A stretch of 64,000 bases of DNA from Gottfriedia sp049568075 (GTDB lineage: Bacteria; Bacillota; Bacilli; Bacillales; Bacillaceae_G), in the NCBI GenBank assembly GCA_049568075.1, contig CP144911.1. One strand, written 5' to 3'. Positions 42,734 to 51,480 of the stretch are shown here, in pieces. A program made the translations under genes and the position numbers. The stretch's first letter is position 1. The number at the start of each line of letters is the position of its first letter. Under the pieces are notes generated by a model. It did no database searches. It worked only from the letters and a program-made list of their open reading frames with translations, and was not told the DNA's origin.

Positions 42734-43660
42734 ATGAAATTATCAGTTGTTGTATATTGCTATAACAATGGAGAAAATTTTGAGAGATTTCACGTTAATT
42801 TATCAAATACAGTAAAGTTACTTAAAGAAGATTATGAAATTATTTATATAAACGACGGAAGTGATGATGATACACTACTAGCACTTCAAGTCGTTGCAAA
42901 TCATAGCAGTCATTTAAAATATATCTCGTTTACTCGCCGATTCGGAAGAGAGGGAGCAATTTGTGCTGGACTTGAACATGCAAAAGGCGATGTAGTCATC
43001 CTAATGGATGGAAACTTTGTACATCCACCAAATGTTATTTTAGAGATGATGGATGAATACAAAAAGGGGTATAACCATGTAGTTGCATCGAAAAAAATAG
43101 AGAATTCAGTTCTAAAAAAAGCAAAAAAAGGCATTTTTGAGAAGGTTATTAAAAAATTTGTGGACCCTGATATTTTGCAAAACGAATCAGACTTTCGTTT
43201 GTTAAGCAGAAAAGTAGTAAATGCAATTTTAAGCATGCCTGAATCAAACCGCTATTCAAAAGGTATTTTTAACTGGATTGGTTACAAAATAAAAACGATT
43301 GAGTATGAAATAACATCAAGAATCATTAACAAAGAGTCAGAAGTAAAAAGACTAGATTCGATAAAAAGATCCATTGAATATATACTGTGCTTTAATACAA
43401 GACCATTGAGGTTGTTAACGAAAGTCGGATTACTATTAATTGGTATAAGTATTGTAATCTTTATTATGATGAGCTTTAAAGTTCTTTTAGTTGGGATTAG
43501 AATTCCTGGTTTATATACCATTTCCAATTTCATTATGTTATTTGGCGGAGTTCAAATCTTGATGATTGGAGTTTTAGGCGAATATTTAGGTAAGATCTAT
43601 TACGAAACCAAAAGAAGACCCCAATACATTATTGAGGCTTCAAGCTATGATGAAAATTAA
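42734..43660 (+). CDS. GT2 family glycosyltransferase, CsbB/YkcC-like
   Basis: A 308-residue membrane glycosyltransferase. The GT-A domain (about 1-220) has VVVYCYNNGENFER near 6, YINDGSDDDTL near 44, and FGREGAICAGLEHAKGDVVI near 80, with MDG in the metal-binding position. Two C-terminal helices (about 233-255 and 268-290) anchor it. CsbB and YkcC-type enzymes build undecaprenyl-phosphate sugars for wall polymer decoration. The start is ATG 42734 after AGGTG; GTG 42725 is inside that site. No GtrA-type flippase is adjacent. Confidence 0.88.
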   Translation: MKLSVVVYCYNNGENFERFHVNLSNTVKLLKEDYEIIYINDGSDDDTLLALQVVANHSSHLKYISFTRRFGREGAICAGLEHAKGDVVILMDGNFVHPPNVILEMMDEYKKGYNHVVASKKIENSVLKKAKKGIFEKVIKKFVDPDILQNESDFRLLSRKVVNAILSMPESNRYSKGIFNWIGYKIKTIEYEITSRIINKESEVKRLDSIKRSIEYILCFNTRPLRLLTKVGLLLIGISIVIFIMMSFKVLLVGIRIPGLYTISNFIMLFGGVQILMIGVLGEYLGKIYYETKRRPQYIIEASSYDEN

Positions 43661-43682
43661 ATTTTACGATTTGATAAATTTG

Positions 43683-43716
43683 GAAATTCGACAAGAATCT
43701 TGTCGAATTTCTTTTT
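43683..43716 (+). terminator. Terminator of the glycosyltransferase gene
   Basis: GAAATTCGACAAGA pairs with TCTTGTCGAATTTC; TTTTTT follows. Confidence 0.85.
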
Positions 43717-43772
43717 TCGTTACATAATATTCATAGATAGAATAATATTTTTATGAAAGCTTGGAGAATAAA

Positions 43773-44756
43773 ATGGGGAATATTTATAAAGCTATTCCGG
43801 GGGTAGTTCTTTGCCTTTTAATTGCACTTATTAGTGAATCACTTTCTTATATATTACCGGTTGGAGCAGCAACATTTTCAATATTAATCGGGTTGATTGT
43901 CGGTAATACAGTACACTTAAATTCTTATTTTGAAGGCGGTAGAAAGTTTGCAGAAAGTAAATTATTAGAGGTCTCAATATTTTTATTAGGAGCAACGATC
44001 AGCATTCAAATGATTAGCCTACTAGGATTAAAAGGAATTTTGTTAATCGTGACACAAATGTGTTTAGTCATCATTTTTACGATTTGGTTAGGCGAAAAAT
44101 TAGGTTTTGGTTTGAATTTTAGCTATTTAATGGCAAGTGGAAATGCAGTTTGCGGTTCATCAGCAATTGGCGCAACAGCCCCAGCTATACAAGCCACGCA
44201 AGAAGAAAAGGGACTGGCTGTCACACTTGTAAATATGATGGGAACAATCTTAATGTTTATTCTGCCTTTAATAGCATCTGTATTATATCACTTAGAAACA
44301 TTGCCGACCTCTGCACTTATCGGAAGTACATTACAATCAGTGGGACAAGTAGTTGCTAGTGGTAGTTTAGTGAATGATGAAGTAAAGAATTATGCCACTT
44401 TATTTAAACTAATTCGAGTAGTTTTTTTAGTTTTTGTAGTTTTTAGCTTATCTACTATAAAAAGAAGACACATAGAAGAGGAATCTATTGAAAAAGTAAA
44501 AATCCAATTTCCTTGGTATGTAATTGGATTTGTCATCCTTTGTGTTTTTTATAGTTTAGGATTGCTACCAGGTTGGGCTGCGAATATTTCAAATAAGACC
44601 AGTCACTTATTTGAAATTATTGCACTTGCCGCAATAGGTTTAAATGTAAATCTAAAAATGATCATTAAACAAGGGAAGTCACTTTCACTTTATGCATTAA
44701 GCATCGTAGGTTTTCAAATCATCATCGCAATTTTGCTAATTCAAGTAATCTATTAA
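43773..44756 (+). CDS. YeiH family (UPF0324) putative sulfate exporter
   Basis: A 327-residue protein with about ten helices. UPF0324 marks are FSILIGLIVGN near 35, LEVSIFLLGATISIQMI near 66 and, most clearly, YLMASGNAVCGSSAIGATAP near 122-141 where polar residues cross the membrane. GLNVNLKMIIKQG near 295 is also conserved. Its E. coli homologue YeiH is only inferred to move sulfate or related anions. ATG 43773 follows TTGGAGA; the TTG in that site was rejected as start. Confidence 0.85.
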   Translation: MGNIYKAIPGVVLCLLIALISESLSYILPVGAATFSILIGLIVGNTVHLNSYFEGGRKFAESKLLEVSIFLLGATISIQMISLLGLKGILLIVTQMCLVIIFTIWLGEKLGFGLNFSYLMASGNAVCGSSAIGATAPAIQATQEEKGLAVTLVNMMGTILMFILPLIASVLYHLETLPTSALIGSTLQSVGQVVASGSLVNDEVKNYATLFKLIRVVFLVFVVFSLSTIKRRHIEEESIEKVKIQFPWYVIGFVILCVFYSLGLLPGWAANISNKTSHLFEIIALAAIGLNVNLKMIIKQGKSLSLYALSIVGFQIIIAILLIQVIY

Positions 44757-44832
44757 AAATCGCGAACAACGACAAGAAACAACAAAACAGAGCTATTTCT
44801 CGGGAAATTTCGTCAGGAAAGGTGGTATTTCA

Positions 44833-45501
44833 TTGCTTCAACTATCATCAAATTGGAGAGAAAAATTAAAATCAGAGTTTGAAAAACCGTATTTTAAAGA
44901 TTTATTGCAATTTCTTGAAAAAGAATACAAGGAACAAACAATATACCCTGCCAAAGAGCATTTATTTCAGGCTTTAAACGAGTGTTCATATGAAGATTGT
45001 AAAGTTGTGATTATTGGACAAGATCCTTATCATCAGCCAGGTCAAGCGCATGGGTTAAGTTTTTCAGTATTACCGGGAGTAAAAATACCCCCTTCTTTAA
45101 GAAATATTTATAAAGAGTTAAATAGCGATTTAGGGTTAGAAATACCAACGAGCGGTTATTTAATTAAGTGGGCGAAGCAGGGGATTTTATTATTAAATAC
45201 TGTTTTAACTGTTCGGGAAGGGGAACCAAATTCCCACAAAAATAAAGGGTGGGAACTATTTACGAATACGATCTTATCCGAGTTAAATAAGCAAGATCGT
45301 CCGGTTATATTTGTTTTATGGGGTAAACATGCTCAAGCTAAAGAAGAATTGATTACGAGTAACCAACACGTAATATTAAAATCACATCATCCAAGTCCAT
45401 TGTCAGCTAGTAGAGGATTCTTTGGAAGTAAACCATTTTCACAAATTAACCAAAAACTAGTAGAACTTCAACTAGAACCGATTGACTGGACAGTAGAGTA
45501 A
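44833..45501 (+). CDS. ung: Uracil-DNA glycosylase
   Basis: A 222-residue family-1 UDG that removes uracil from DNA at the start of base excision repair. The water-activating Asp is in VIIGQDPYHQPGQAHG (near 63-78), the uracil-recognition Asn in GILLLNTVLTV near 119, and the minor-groove His loop is HHPSPLSASRGFFG near 180-195. The start is TTG 44833 after AAAGGTGG. Its stop is followed by a terminator that has been duplicated around a repeat element. Confidence 0.96.
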   Translation: MLQLSSNWREKLKSEFEKPYFKDLLQFLEKEYKEQTIYPAKEHLFQALNECSYEDCKVVIIGQDPYHQPGQAHGLSFSVLPGVKIPPSLRNIYKELNSDLGLEIPTSGYLIKWAKQGILLLNTVLTVREGEPNSHKNKGWELFTNTILSELNKQDRPVIFVLWGKHAQAKEELITSNQHVILKSHHPSPLSASRGFFGSKPFSQINQKLVELQLEPIDWTVE

Positions 45502-45522
45502 TTAATAAATGAGATTTAAAGA

Positions 45523-45638
45523 AGGGTTGTCTTAATAGACAGCCCTCAGACTGTTGACAAACGCTTGCAATCAGTCTGAAAATCAGGTTATTTGTACTTT
45601 GTCTACATACTGAGGGTTGTCTTAATAGATAGACCTTT
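45523..45638. repeat. Inverted short copy of the terminator-nested hairpin element
   Basis: The ung terminator stem AGGGTTGTCT-TAAT-AGACAGCCCT (45523-45546) is repeated as AGGGTTGTCTTAATAGATAG (from 45613). Between them the element reads on the minus strand TGTAGACAAAGT, GATTTTCAGACTGATTGC, AAGCGTTTGTCAACAGTCTG, which are the two ends of the 6.8-kb copy without its G+C-rich middle. Confidence 0.7.
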
Positions 45639-45648
45639 CTTGTGTTTA

Positions 45649-46461
45649 TTAATTATTACTCAATATAAACTTTTCAACAACTTTAGCGACACCATCTTCA
45701 TTATTTGTAGAAGTGACATAATCTGCCTGTTGCTTAATTTCTTCAGGAGCATTTCCCATCGCAACGCCTAGTCCAGCAAATTTAATCATCGGTAGGTCAT
45801 TATATCCATCTCCTACAGCGATTACTTCGTCTTGTCGAATTCCTAAAATTTGAATTAAGTGATTTAGACTTTTACCTTTATCTACTTCACTGTTCGTTAG
45901 TTCTAAAAAGAATGGCTTTGAGCGCATGACACTAATTTTACCTTCCAGCTCTTTTTGAAGTATTTTTTCAACTTGAGCTAATTTTTCTGGATCCTCCAAC
46001 ATTAATAATTTTACAACGTCATTTTGAACATGCTCAGTAAAGCTACTTACTTCTTTAATAGGCATGCCTGTGAGCTGGCCTTCGATATCAGTATATTGAT
46101 TCCCTTTTTCTGTAATAATATCATTTTCAACATATGTATGAACGAAGACATTATGTTTCTTACTAATCTCATAAAGTTCATGTGCTTGCTCTTTTGTTAG
46201 TGTACATTCATAAACATTATTTTTTGTTCGATAGTCAGTAATGATTCCTCCGTTAAATGATAGGACATAGCTACCATAATCATGTAGTAATAGTTCCTCA
46301 GCTAACTTATGCATAGCAAAGGTTGGTCTACCGGAAGCTAACACTACTTTTACACCCATATCTTGAGCTTTGAGTAAAGCTTCCTTCGTTTTATGCGAAA
46401 TAACATGTTGATCCGTTAAAAGTGTGTCATCGATATCCAAAACGATCATTTTATAGTTCAA
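45649..46461 (-). CDS. Cof-type HAD-IIB family phosphatase
   Basis: A 270-residue phosphatase. Motif I LDIDDTLLTD (about 7-16) has the nucleophile and acid aspartates, motif II VVLASGRPTFA is near 38, Lys of motif III in DKGKSLNHL near 196, and motif IV VGDGYNDLPMIKFAG near 218. The C2 cap lies between about 85 and 185. Cof-type enzymes act on phosphosugars and vitamin phosphates; the substrate is not predictable. It interrupts the ung-ywdI order and is read in the opposite direction. Confidence 0.9.
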   Translation of the reverse strand: MNYKMIVLDIDDTLLTDQHVISHKTKEALLKAQDMGVKVVLASGRPTFAMHKLAEELLLHDYGSYVLSFNGGIITDYRTKNNVYECTLTKEQAHELYEISKKHNVFVHTYVENDIITEKGNQYTDIEGQLTGMPIKEVSSFTEHVQNDVVKLLMLEDPEKLAQVEKILQKELEGKISVMRSKPFFLELTNSEVDKGKSLNHLIQILGIRQDEVIAVGDGYNDLPMIKFAGLGVAMGNAPEEIKQQADYVTSTNNEDGVAKVVEKFILSNN

Positions 46462-46609
46462 ATTATATTACCTCCTAAAAATTAACTTTTTTAGTATACC
46501 ACCGTTCGATTAAAATAGTGCTTAATTTGGTTGGTATTCGCTTTCAGAAAAAAGCCATAGTATAATAGGGTTTATTGGATTGTGTTAATAAAGTTTGGTG
46601 GTGATTTAT

Positions 46610-46888
46610 CTGAATATCAGTGTAGAAAAAGTAATCCAGCAAATTGAAAATGAGTTACATAAGGCAAAAGTAAGTACGCAAAAACCTGGACAGCTTCGAG
46701 AAAGAATTGCCAGTATTCGTTCTTTATGTGAGTTACTTCTTGAAGACGAGAGCAATGTTGAGGTTCCAAAGAATATAGTAACTAGTAGTATCGTTCAATC
46801 AATACCAAGTCAGCCTATTATGTCCAGACCTTCTGCTATGCCTAAATTGGATGACTCGGAACAAAGTGGATCATTATTAGATTTTTAA
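46610..46888 (+). CDS. ywdI: YwdI family protein, probable CTG start
   Basis: A 92-residue protein of unknown function found beside ung and ywdK in Bacillus. The N-terminal half is helical (ISVEKVIQQIENELHKAK, then RERIASIRSLCELLLE); the C-terminal half is polar and low in complexity, with MPKLDDSEQSGSLLDF at the end. No ATG exists. In-frame TTG 46595, GTG 46598 and GTG 46601 fall inside the GGTGGTG binding site, whereas CTG 46610 lies six bases after it and aligns with the MNI start of the family as I recall it. A CTG start is therefore my best guess; GTG 46601 is the alternative. Confidence 0.7.
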   Translation: MNISVEKVIQQIENELHKAKVSTQKPGQLRERIASIRSLCELLLEDESNVEVPKNIVTSSIVQSIPSQPIMSRPSAMPKLDDSEQSGSLLDF

Positions 46889-46906
46889 GATAAAGGGGGA
46901 GAAGAA

Positions 46907-47272
46907 GTGAAACTATTTTTCTTATTTGGTAGTATTTTTGCATTTTTAGCAATCGCATTAGGTGCATTTGGAGCACATGGACTTGAGGGGAAAATTTCCG
47001 AAAGATCACTTCAAATTTGGCAAAAAGCTGTTCAATATCAAATGTTTCAAACAGGTGGACTATTTATCATTGCATTTTTAATTGATAAATTTGGTTCAAC
47101 AACTCAATTAATGTGGGCGGGATGGTTATCTATAATTGGAATCATCTTATTCTCAGGAAGCTTGTACATATTAAGTGTATCTGGAATTAAAATACTAGGT
47201 GCGATTACTCCACTAGGTGGTTTAGCATTTTTAGTAGCTTGGATATTAGTAGGAATTTCAGTAATGAAATAA
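46907..47272 (+). CDS. ywdK: DUF423 membrane protein YwdK
   Basis: A 121-residue protein with four helices. The DUF423 pattern FLAIALGAFGAHGLEGKIS is at about 14-32, followed by IWQKAVQYQMFQTGGLFIIA. Function unknown. GTG 46907 follows AAAGGGGGAG, 18 bases after ywdI, so the pair is co-transcribed. In E. coli and B. subtilis relatives no phenotype is established. The downstream hairpin ends the transcript. Confidence 0.9.
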   Translation: MKLFFLFGSIFAFLAIALGAFGAHGLEGKISERSLQIWQKAVQYQMFQTGGLFIIAFLIDKFGSTTQLMWAGWLSIIGIILFSGSLYILSVSGIKILGAITPLGGLAFLVAWILVGISVMK

Positions 47273-47325
47273 GAAAAGTGTTCAATAAAAGTGCAATTAT
47301 TGCACTTTATTGAACACTTTTTTTT
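47273..47325. terminator. Long bidirectional terminator between ywdK and gerQ
   Basis: AAAAGTGTTCAATAAA and TTTATTGAACACTTTT form the outer stem with GTGCAA/TTGCAC extending it; eight T follow on the plus strand. Confidence 0.85.
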
Positions 47326-47716
47326 AAAGTTGATAAGGCAATGCTATTTCTTCGTCAAATGTGACGTAATCTAAGTAAATTGTCAACAGTATGAAAGTTT
47401 TGGTTGTATTTACATCTCTGAGTACAATATGATCACGTCCAGCTCCCATAATATACCCTACAAATACTTGTTGTTGGTGACCAGAGAAAGTCATATAAAC
47501 CGTAGCAATTTTCCCACGATTTGCTCTAAGTATATTTTCTACATAGGATTGTTCAAACATACTAGCCGAGGCAGTAACTTGCCCTTGTTGGGTAATCATA
47601 CCGCCTGATGGGGCTGCATATCCTTGCCCCTGTCCGGTTTGTTGTCCTTGCCCTTGCCCTTGGGCAGGTTGCGCCGCACGATAAAGATTTGGATAATATT
47701 CGTAAGGATTACTCAA
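47324..47716 (-). CDS. gerQ: Spore coat protein GerQ
   Basis: A 130-residue inner coat protein. The N-terminal half is Gln/Gly-rich (QGQGQGQQTGQGQGY), the source of glutamines that Tgl transglutaminase cross-links. The conserved C-terminal half contains FEQSYVENILRANRGKIATV and GYIMGAGRDHIVLRD. GerQ keeps the cortex hydrolase CwlJ in place in the coat so that spores can germinate in response to calcium dipicolinate. It lies 28 bases after cwlJ in the same direction, which probably makes one sporulation transcript. Confidence 0.95.
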   Translation of the reverse strand: MSNPYEYYPNLYRAAQPAQGQGQGQQTGQGQGYAAPSGGMITQQGQVTASASMFEQSYVENILRANRGKIATVYMTFSGHQQQVFVGYIMGAGRDHIVLRDVNTTKTFILLTIYLDYVTFDEEIALPYQL

Positions 47717-47744
47717 AGAAAAAACCTCCCTTAGTTAAATCAAA

Positions 47745-48173
47745 TTAAACACTGTAAACTTTAGGACAATCTTCAGCTGTTGGTTGATAAAAGCAATGCG
47801 ACTTAAATCTTCCCGCAAGTTTTTGGTTAAACCAAGTTCCTGGGCATGAACCTGCAGGTCGGAAAAACCATAGGCCATAAGTTGCTGGCCAAAAACGCTG
47901 TCCTGCTATTACTTTTCTAGATAGCTCAATATCTTGGTCCCTGGCACGTTGATAAAAGTAAGATTTTTGAACAGCTTCGAATCCACCTGGATTCTGATAA
48001 ACCATATCTTTTATACTTCGAATGTCTCTAAAATCTAAGCAATCACATAAAACCCTATTAACACATACATTACCAACCATTAACATACCTTCTACACCTT
48101 CGCCTTCAGCTTCAGCACGCATTAATCTAGCAAGTAAAGCAACCTCAGCGTCAGTATAACGAATTACAGCCAT
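47745..48173 (-). CDS. cwlJ: Spore cortex-lytic cell wall hydrolase CwlJ
   Basis: A 142-residue member of the SleB/CwlJ hydrolase family, without signal peptide, as is typical of CwlJ. Catalytic-domain marks are the N-terminal LARLMRAEAEGEGVEGMLMVGNV (with the predicted catalytic Glu near 19-22), INRVLCD-like VCVNRVLCDCLDF and NPGGFEAVQ near 60. It degrades cortex peptidoglycan during germination, in partnership with GerQ. GAGGAGG precedes ATG 48173. No sigma-E promoter could be identified with confidence in the 220-bp leader. Confidence 0.95.
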   Translation of the reverse strand: MAVIRYTDAEVALLARLMRAEAEGEGVEGMLMVGNVCVNRVLCDCLDFRDIRSIKDMVYQNPGGFEAVQKSYFYQRARDQDIELSRKVIAGQRFWPATYGLWFFRPAGSCPGTWFNQKLAGRFKSHCFYQPTAEDCPKVYSV

Positions 48174-48308
48174 AAAAAAGCCTCCTCATCCGAATTAAAT
48201 ATTCTGCATGAATCCCATTGGTGATCGGAAAGCGAGGACTAATTAGTTCGTTCACTACTGTAACTATATTAAAATTGAAAGAAACATATGACATCTTTTC
48301 CAACAGGA

Positions 48309-48343
48309 AAATAAAAAAACTTCTCAAAAAAGAGAAGTCTTTT
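48309..48343 (-). terminator. Terminator of hemQ
   Basis: Minus strand GACTTCTC-TTTTTT-GAGAAGT, then TTTTTTATTTT. It also lies in the leader region of cwlJ. Confidence 0.75.
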
Positions 48344-48394
48344 AATTTATATACTATGACTGTTCATATTCAGTGGATACACTTAAGTATTCAA

Positions 48395-49141
48395 TTATAC
48401 GTAAAGATATTTTGAGAATGCATCTTCTTTTAGAATTGTTCCAACAAAGAATGAACCAAATACTCCATAACGAGCACTTACTTCATCAAAGCGCATTTCA
48501 TAGATTAACTTTTTGAATTGAAGTACGTCTTCAGAGAATAAAGTAACGCCCCATTCATAATCATCAAAACCTACAGAACCAGTAATAATTTGTTTAACTT
48601 TACCAGCGTAACCACGACCAATTTTTCCATGGCTGTACATCATTTCTTTACGAGCACCTGAAGGAAGCATGTACCAATTATCTTCGCCTTCACGCTTTTT
48701 ATCCATTGGATAGAAGCATACGTATTGAGATTTTGGTAAAGCAGGGTAAAGTCTAGCGCGAACATGCGGATTTTGATATGGATCGCCATCTTCTTCGCTT
48801 AAGTAATTACTTAATTCAACTACAGAAACGTATGAATAAGTTGGAATCATATACTGAGATAATGTAGTTTTATTAATTTCTGTTTCAATATGTAATAACT
48901 CATCCATTGTAGGTCGTAAAACCATAAACATAATGTCTGCTTTTTGACCTAAAATATTGTAAATAGCATGGCTACCTTCACCAGAATCAGCAACTTGATT
49001 CCATTTTGAGAAAACTTGTTGGAACTCTGTAATCGCTAGTTGACGCTCATCACTACCTAATTGTTTAAAAGCATGCCAATCCATACTTCTAAAATCATGT
49101 AAACAATACCAGCCATCTAAAGTTTTTGCAGCTTCACTCAT
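48395..49141 (-). CDS. hemQ: Coproheme decarboxylase HemQ
   Basis: A 248-residue chlorite-dismutase-fold protein that converts coproheme to heme b with hydrogen peroxide in the Gram-positive heme pathway. Family marks include GWYCLHDFRSMDW near 10-22, a central YSYVSVVELSNY near 110-121, MDKKREGEDNWYMLP near 145 with the conserved Tyr and Arg/Lys context, and the distal HGKIGRGYAGKV with the heme-ligand His near 172. The start is ATG 49141 after GGGGGA; a longer reading adds 12 residues not found in homologues. Confidence 0.94.
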   Translation of the reverse strand: MSEAAKTLDGWYCLHDFRSMDWHAFKQLGSDERQLAITEFQQVFSKWNQVADSGEGSHAIYNILGQKADIMFMVLRPTMDELLHIETEINKTTLSQYMIPTYSYVSVVELSNYLSEEDGDPYQNPHVRARLYPALPKSQYVCFYPMDKKREGEDNWYMLPSGARKEMMYSHGKIGRGYAGKVKQIITGSVGFDDYEWGVTLFSEDVLQFKKLIYEMRFDEVSARYGVFGSFFVGTILKEDAFSKYLYV

Positions 49142-49275
49142 TTTAAATCCCCCAAACGTTATCGTATTGATTTTCATTTATATAGCATACTACAAATAAA
49201 AGTATTTTGTAAAAACATACAAAATTATACAATATCCAAATTTAGTTAGAAAATTAGGAATTAATTTACTTTAAA

Positions 49276-49289
49276 TGATAGCGCTTTAT
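49276..49289 (+). promoter_or_regulatory. Weak cre-like site upstream of pta
   Basis: TGATAGCGCTTTAT matches the cre consensus at 11 of 14 positions. pta is activated by CcpA in B. subtilis, so the position is meaningful, but the match is weak. Confidence 0.3.
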
Positions 49290-49376
49290 TAAATATATTA
49301 TATTTCTCATTATTCTAAAAAGGTTTTATTCTAATTATGTACAAATAAAATAATTTTAAAGATTTTGGAGGCAATT

Positions 49377-50348
49377 ATGAGCAACTTATTTGAAAGCATT
49401 AAACAAAAAGTATCAGGTAAAGGTATTTCAATTGTTTTACCAGAAGGTACAGATGAGAGAATCTTAACAGCAGCTGACAGACTAGCGAAAGAAGATGTAT
49501 TAAAACCGATTTTAATAGGTAACGTACAAAACGTAAAAGAAAAAGCAAGTAGCTTAGGTTTAGAACTTCAAGGAGTAGAAATTTTAGACCCATCTACTTA
49601 TAAAGAAATGGATCAATTAGTTGCTTCATTTGTTGAACGCCGTAAAGGAAAAGCAACAGAAGAGCAAGCTCGTAAAGCATTATTAGATCCGAACTACTTT
49701 GGAACGATGTTAGTATATGCAAGCATTGCTCATGGTTTAGTTAGTGGTGCTACTCATTCAACAGCAGATACAGTAAGACCAGCGCTTCAAATCATTAAAA
49801 CTAAACCAGGCGTTACAAAAACATCTGGTGTATTTATCATGGTTCGTGAGGATGAGAAATACGTATTCGCAGATTGCGCGATTAATATTGCCCCAAATAG
49901 CCAAGATTTAGCTGAAATTGCAATTGAAAGTGCAAAAACAGCTAAATTATTTGACATTGACCCTAAAATCGCAATGTTAAGCTTTTCAACTAAAGGATCT
50001 GCAAAATCACCTGAAACTGAAAAGGTTGCTGAGGCTGTTAAAATTGCAAAAGAGCTTGCTCCTGAATTAACTTTAGATGGCGAGTTCCAATTTGATGCAG
50101 CATTTGTTCCATCTGTTGCAAAAAGCAAAGCTCCTGATTCAGTTATTCAAGGAGATGCTAATACATTCGTATTCCCAAGCTTAGAAGCAGGTAATATTGG
50201 TTACAAAATTGCTCAACGTTTAGGTAACTTTGAAGCAATCGGACCAATCCTACAAGGCTTAAATATGCCTGTTAACGACCTGTCTCGTGGTTGTAACAGT
50301 GAAGACGTTTATAAACTATCAATCATCACAGCTGCTCAGTCACTATAA
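49377..50348 (+). CDS. pta: Phosphate acetyltransferase
   Basis: A 323-residue single-domain Pta that interconverts acetyl-CoA and acetyl phosphate in overflow metabolism. Conserved stretches are IVLPEGTDERILTAA near 18, YASIAHGLVSGATHSTADT near 118-136, the CoA/phosphate-site GVFIMVREDEKYVFADCAIN near 155, and NTFVFPSLEAGNIGYKIAQR near 258. ATG 49377 follows TTGGAGG. Length matches the short Gram-positive form. Acetate kinase is not in the window. Confidence 0.97.
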   Translation: MSNLFESIKQKVSGKGISIVLPEGTDERILTAADRLAKEDVLKPILIGNVQNVKEKASSLGLELQGVEILDPSTYKEMDQLVASFVERRKGKATEEQARKALLDPNYFGTMLVYASIAHGLVSGATHSTADTVRPALQIIKTKPGVTKTSGVFIMVREDEKYVFADCAINIAPNSQDLAEIAIESAKTAKLFDIDPKIAMLSFSTKGSAKSPETEKVAEAVKIAKELAPELTLDGEFQFDAAFVPSVAKSKAPDSVIQGDANTFVFPSLEAGNIGYKIAQRLGNFEAIGPILQGLNMPVNDLSRGCNSEDVYKLSIITAAQSL

Positions 50349-50364
50349 TTAGGACGGAGTTAAG

Positions 50365-50413
50365 GAAAAAGAGTGCTCTCTTAAGTCAATGAACTTTTGA
50401 GCACTCTTTTTTT
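50365..50413. terminator. Terminator after pta
   Basis: AAAAGAGTGCTC pairs with GAGCACTCTTTT, followed by TTTATT; A-rich on the other side, so it may serve lipL as well. Confidence 0.85.
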
Positions 50414-50450
50414 ATTGGAACACTTTTTGTTAGTTTAATTAATGTCATAA

Positions 50451-51296
50451 TCACTCTTGCGTAGAACTAATATCCGAATTACGATCAATCATTCGTTGCA
50501 AATGATAATTATATAATTCTATTTCATCATCAAGTAAGGAGTTCGGTGTTAATTTTGGAGTTAATTTAATTAATGATTGAAGTAGTCTTGTCATTACATC
50601 CGTCACTGTAAGATCTAATGATAGTAGTTCGGAAAGCGATGCCATTGTATCAGGTATAATTGTAGGATATTTAAATGAAGTTTCTTTGTTATCAATCGCA
50701 ATTTCATAAAAATCTTTAATAATTGAAGCACGTTTCGAACCACTTTCGTTAATACATAAATAAATTTGAACAGCAACCCCTTTACGTATCCTACGTTGAG
50801 AGATACCAGCAAATTTCTTGTTATCAATACTTAAATCAAAATCTCCAGGACAATATGATCCTACTATTTCTTTTGCCACTATTTTATTTGTTAAATCCTT
50901 AAACATATCTTGTATTAGTGCATACATCGTTTCATAACCATCATTAATTTGCAGTTTATGTTCAGCCTCTGGAAAGAGAATAGATATATTTAGAACCCCT
51001 TCATCTAAAACAACAGCAAGCCCACCTGAATTTCGCACGATTGCTTTGTATCCATGGTCATTAAGAAATTTAACCCCACTCGTTAAATTCGGTAGTCTAG
51101 TATCTTGTATTCCTAGAACTATTGTGTTGTGGTGTACCCAAGTTCGAATTGTCGTTGGAGACTCCATTTTCCCAATTTTTGTACATAATGTGTCATCTAA
51201 TGCAAAAGATTGGATCGCCTCAAAGGATGGCCCTAAAGTTGATCCGTCTATAAAACGTATTTCATCTGTTTGTAACCGATTCAAATGTTGATTCAT
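50451..51296 (-). CDS. lipL: Octanoyl-[GcvH]:protein N-octanoyltransferase LipL
   Basis: A 281-residue amidotransferase of the lipoate ligase fold that moves octanoyl groups from GcvH to the E2 subunits of dehydrogenases. Marks are VRNSGGLAVVLDEGVLNIS near 86-104 and the region IVGSYCPGDFDLSIDNKKFAGIS near 138-160, where Cys is the acyl-enzyme residue and the Lys is conserved. QRRIRKGVAVQIYL follows. Position between pta and rsfA agrees with ywfL of B. subtilis. Confidence 0.92.
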   Translation of the reverse strand: MNQHLNRLQTDEIRFIDGSTLGPSFEAIQSFALDDTLCTKIGKMESPTTIRTWVHHNTIVLGIQDTRLPNLTSGVKFLNDHGYKAIVRNSGGLAVVLDEGVLNISILFPEAEHKLQINDGYETMYALIQDMFKDLTNKIVAKEIVGSYCPGDFDLSIDNKKFAGISQRRIRKGVAVQIYLCINESGSKRASIIKDFYEIAIDNKETSFKYPTIIPDTMASLSELLSLDLTVTDVMTRLLQSLIKLTPKLTPNSLLDDEIELYNYHLQRMIDRNSDISSTQE

Positions 51297-51435
51297 TAAA
51301 TAAGCCCCTTGCGTTTTGCTTTTGTTTTCCTATTTTAGCATGATTTTAAACTAAATAAAAAAACTTCATATTCTAAATGTAAATATAAGTTGACAATAAT
51401 TCGAATCCAACAAATAGTAAATAAATTAATGAAAA

Positions 51436-51450
51436 TGATAATTGTTATCA
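51436..51450. promoter_or_regulatory. Fur box upstream of the broken siderophore-binding gene
   Basis: TGATAATTGTTATCA matches the 7-1-7 Fur consensus TGATAATNATTATCA at all but one of the specified bases. A TTGACA at 51390 may be the -35 of the promoter it controls. Confidence 0.7.
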
Positions 51451-51480
51451 ATTATAAAACGATAAAAAAAGGAGATTCGA

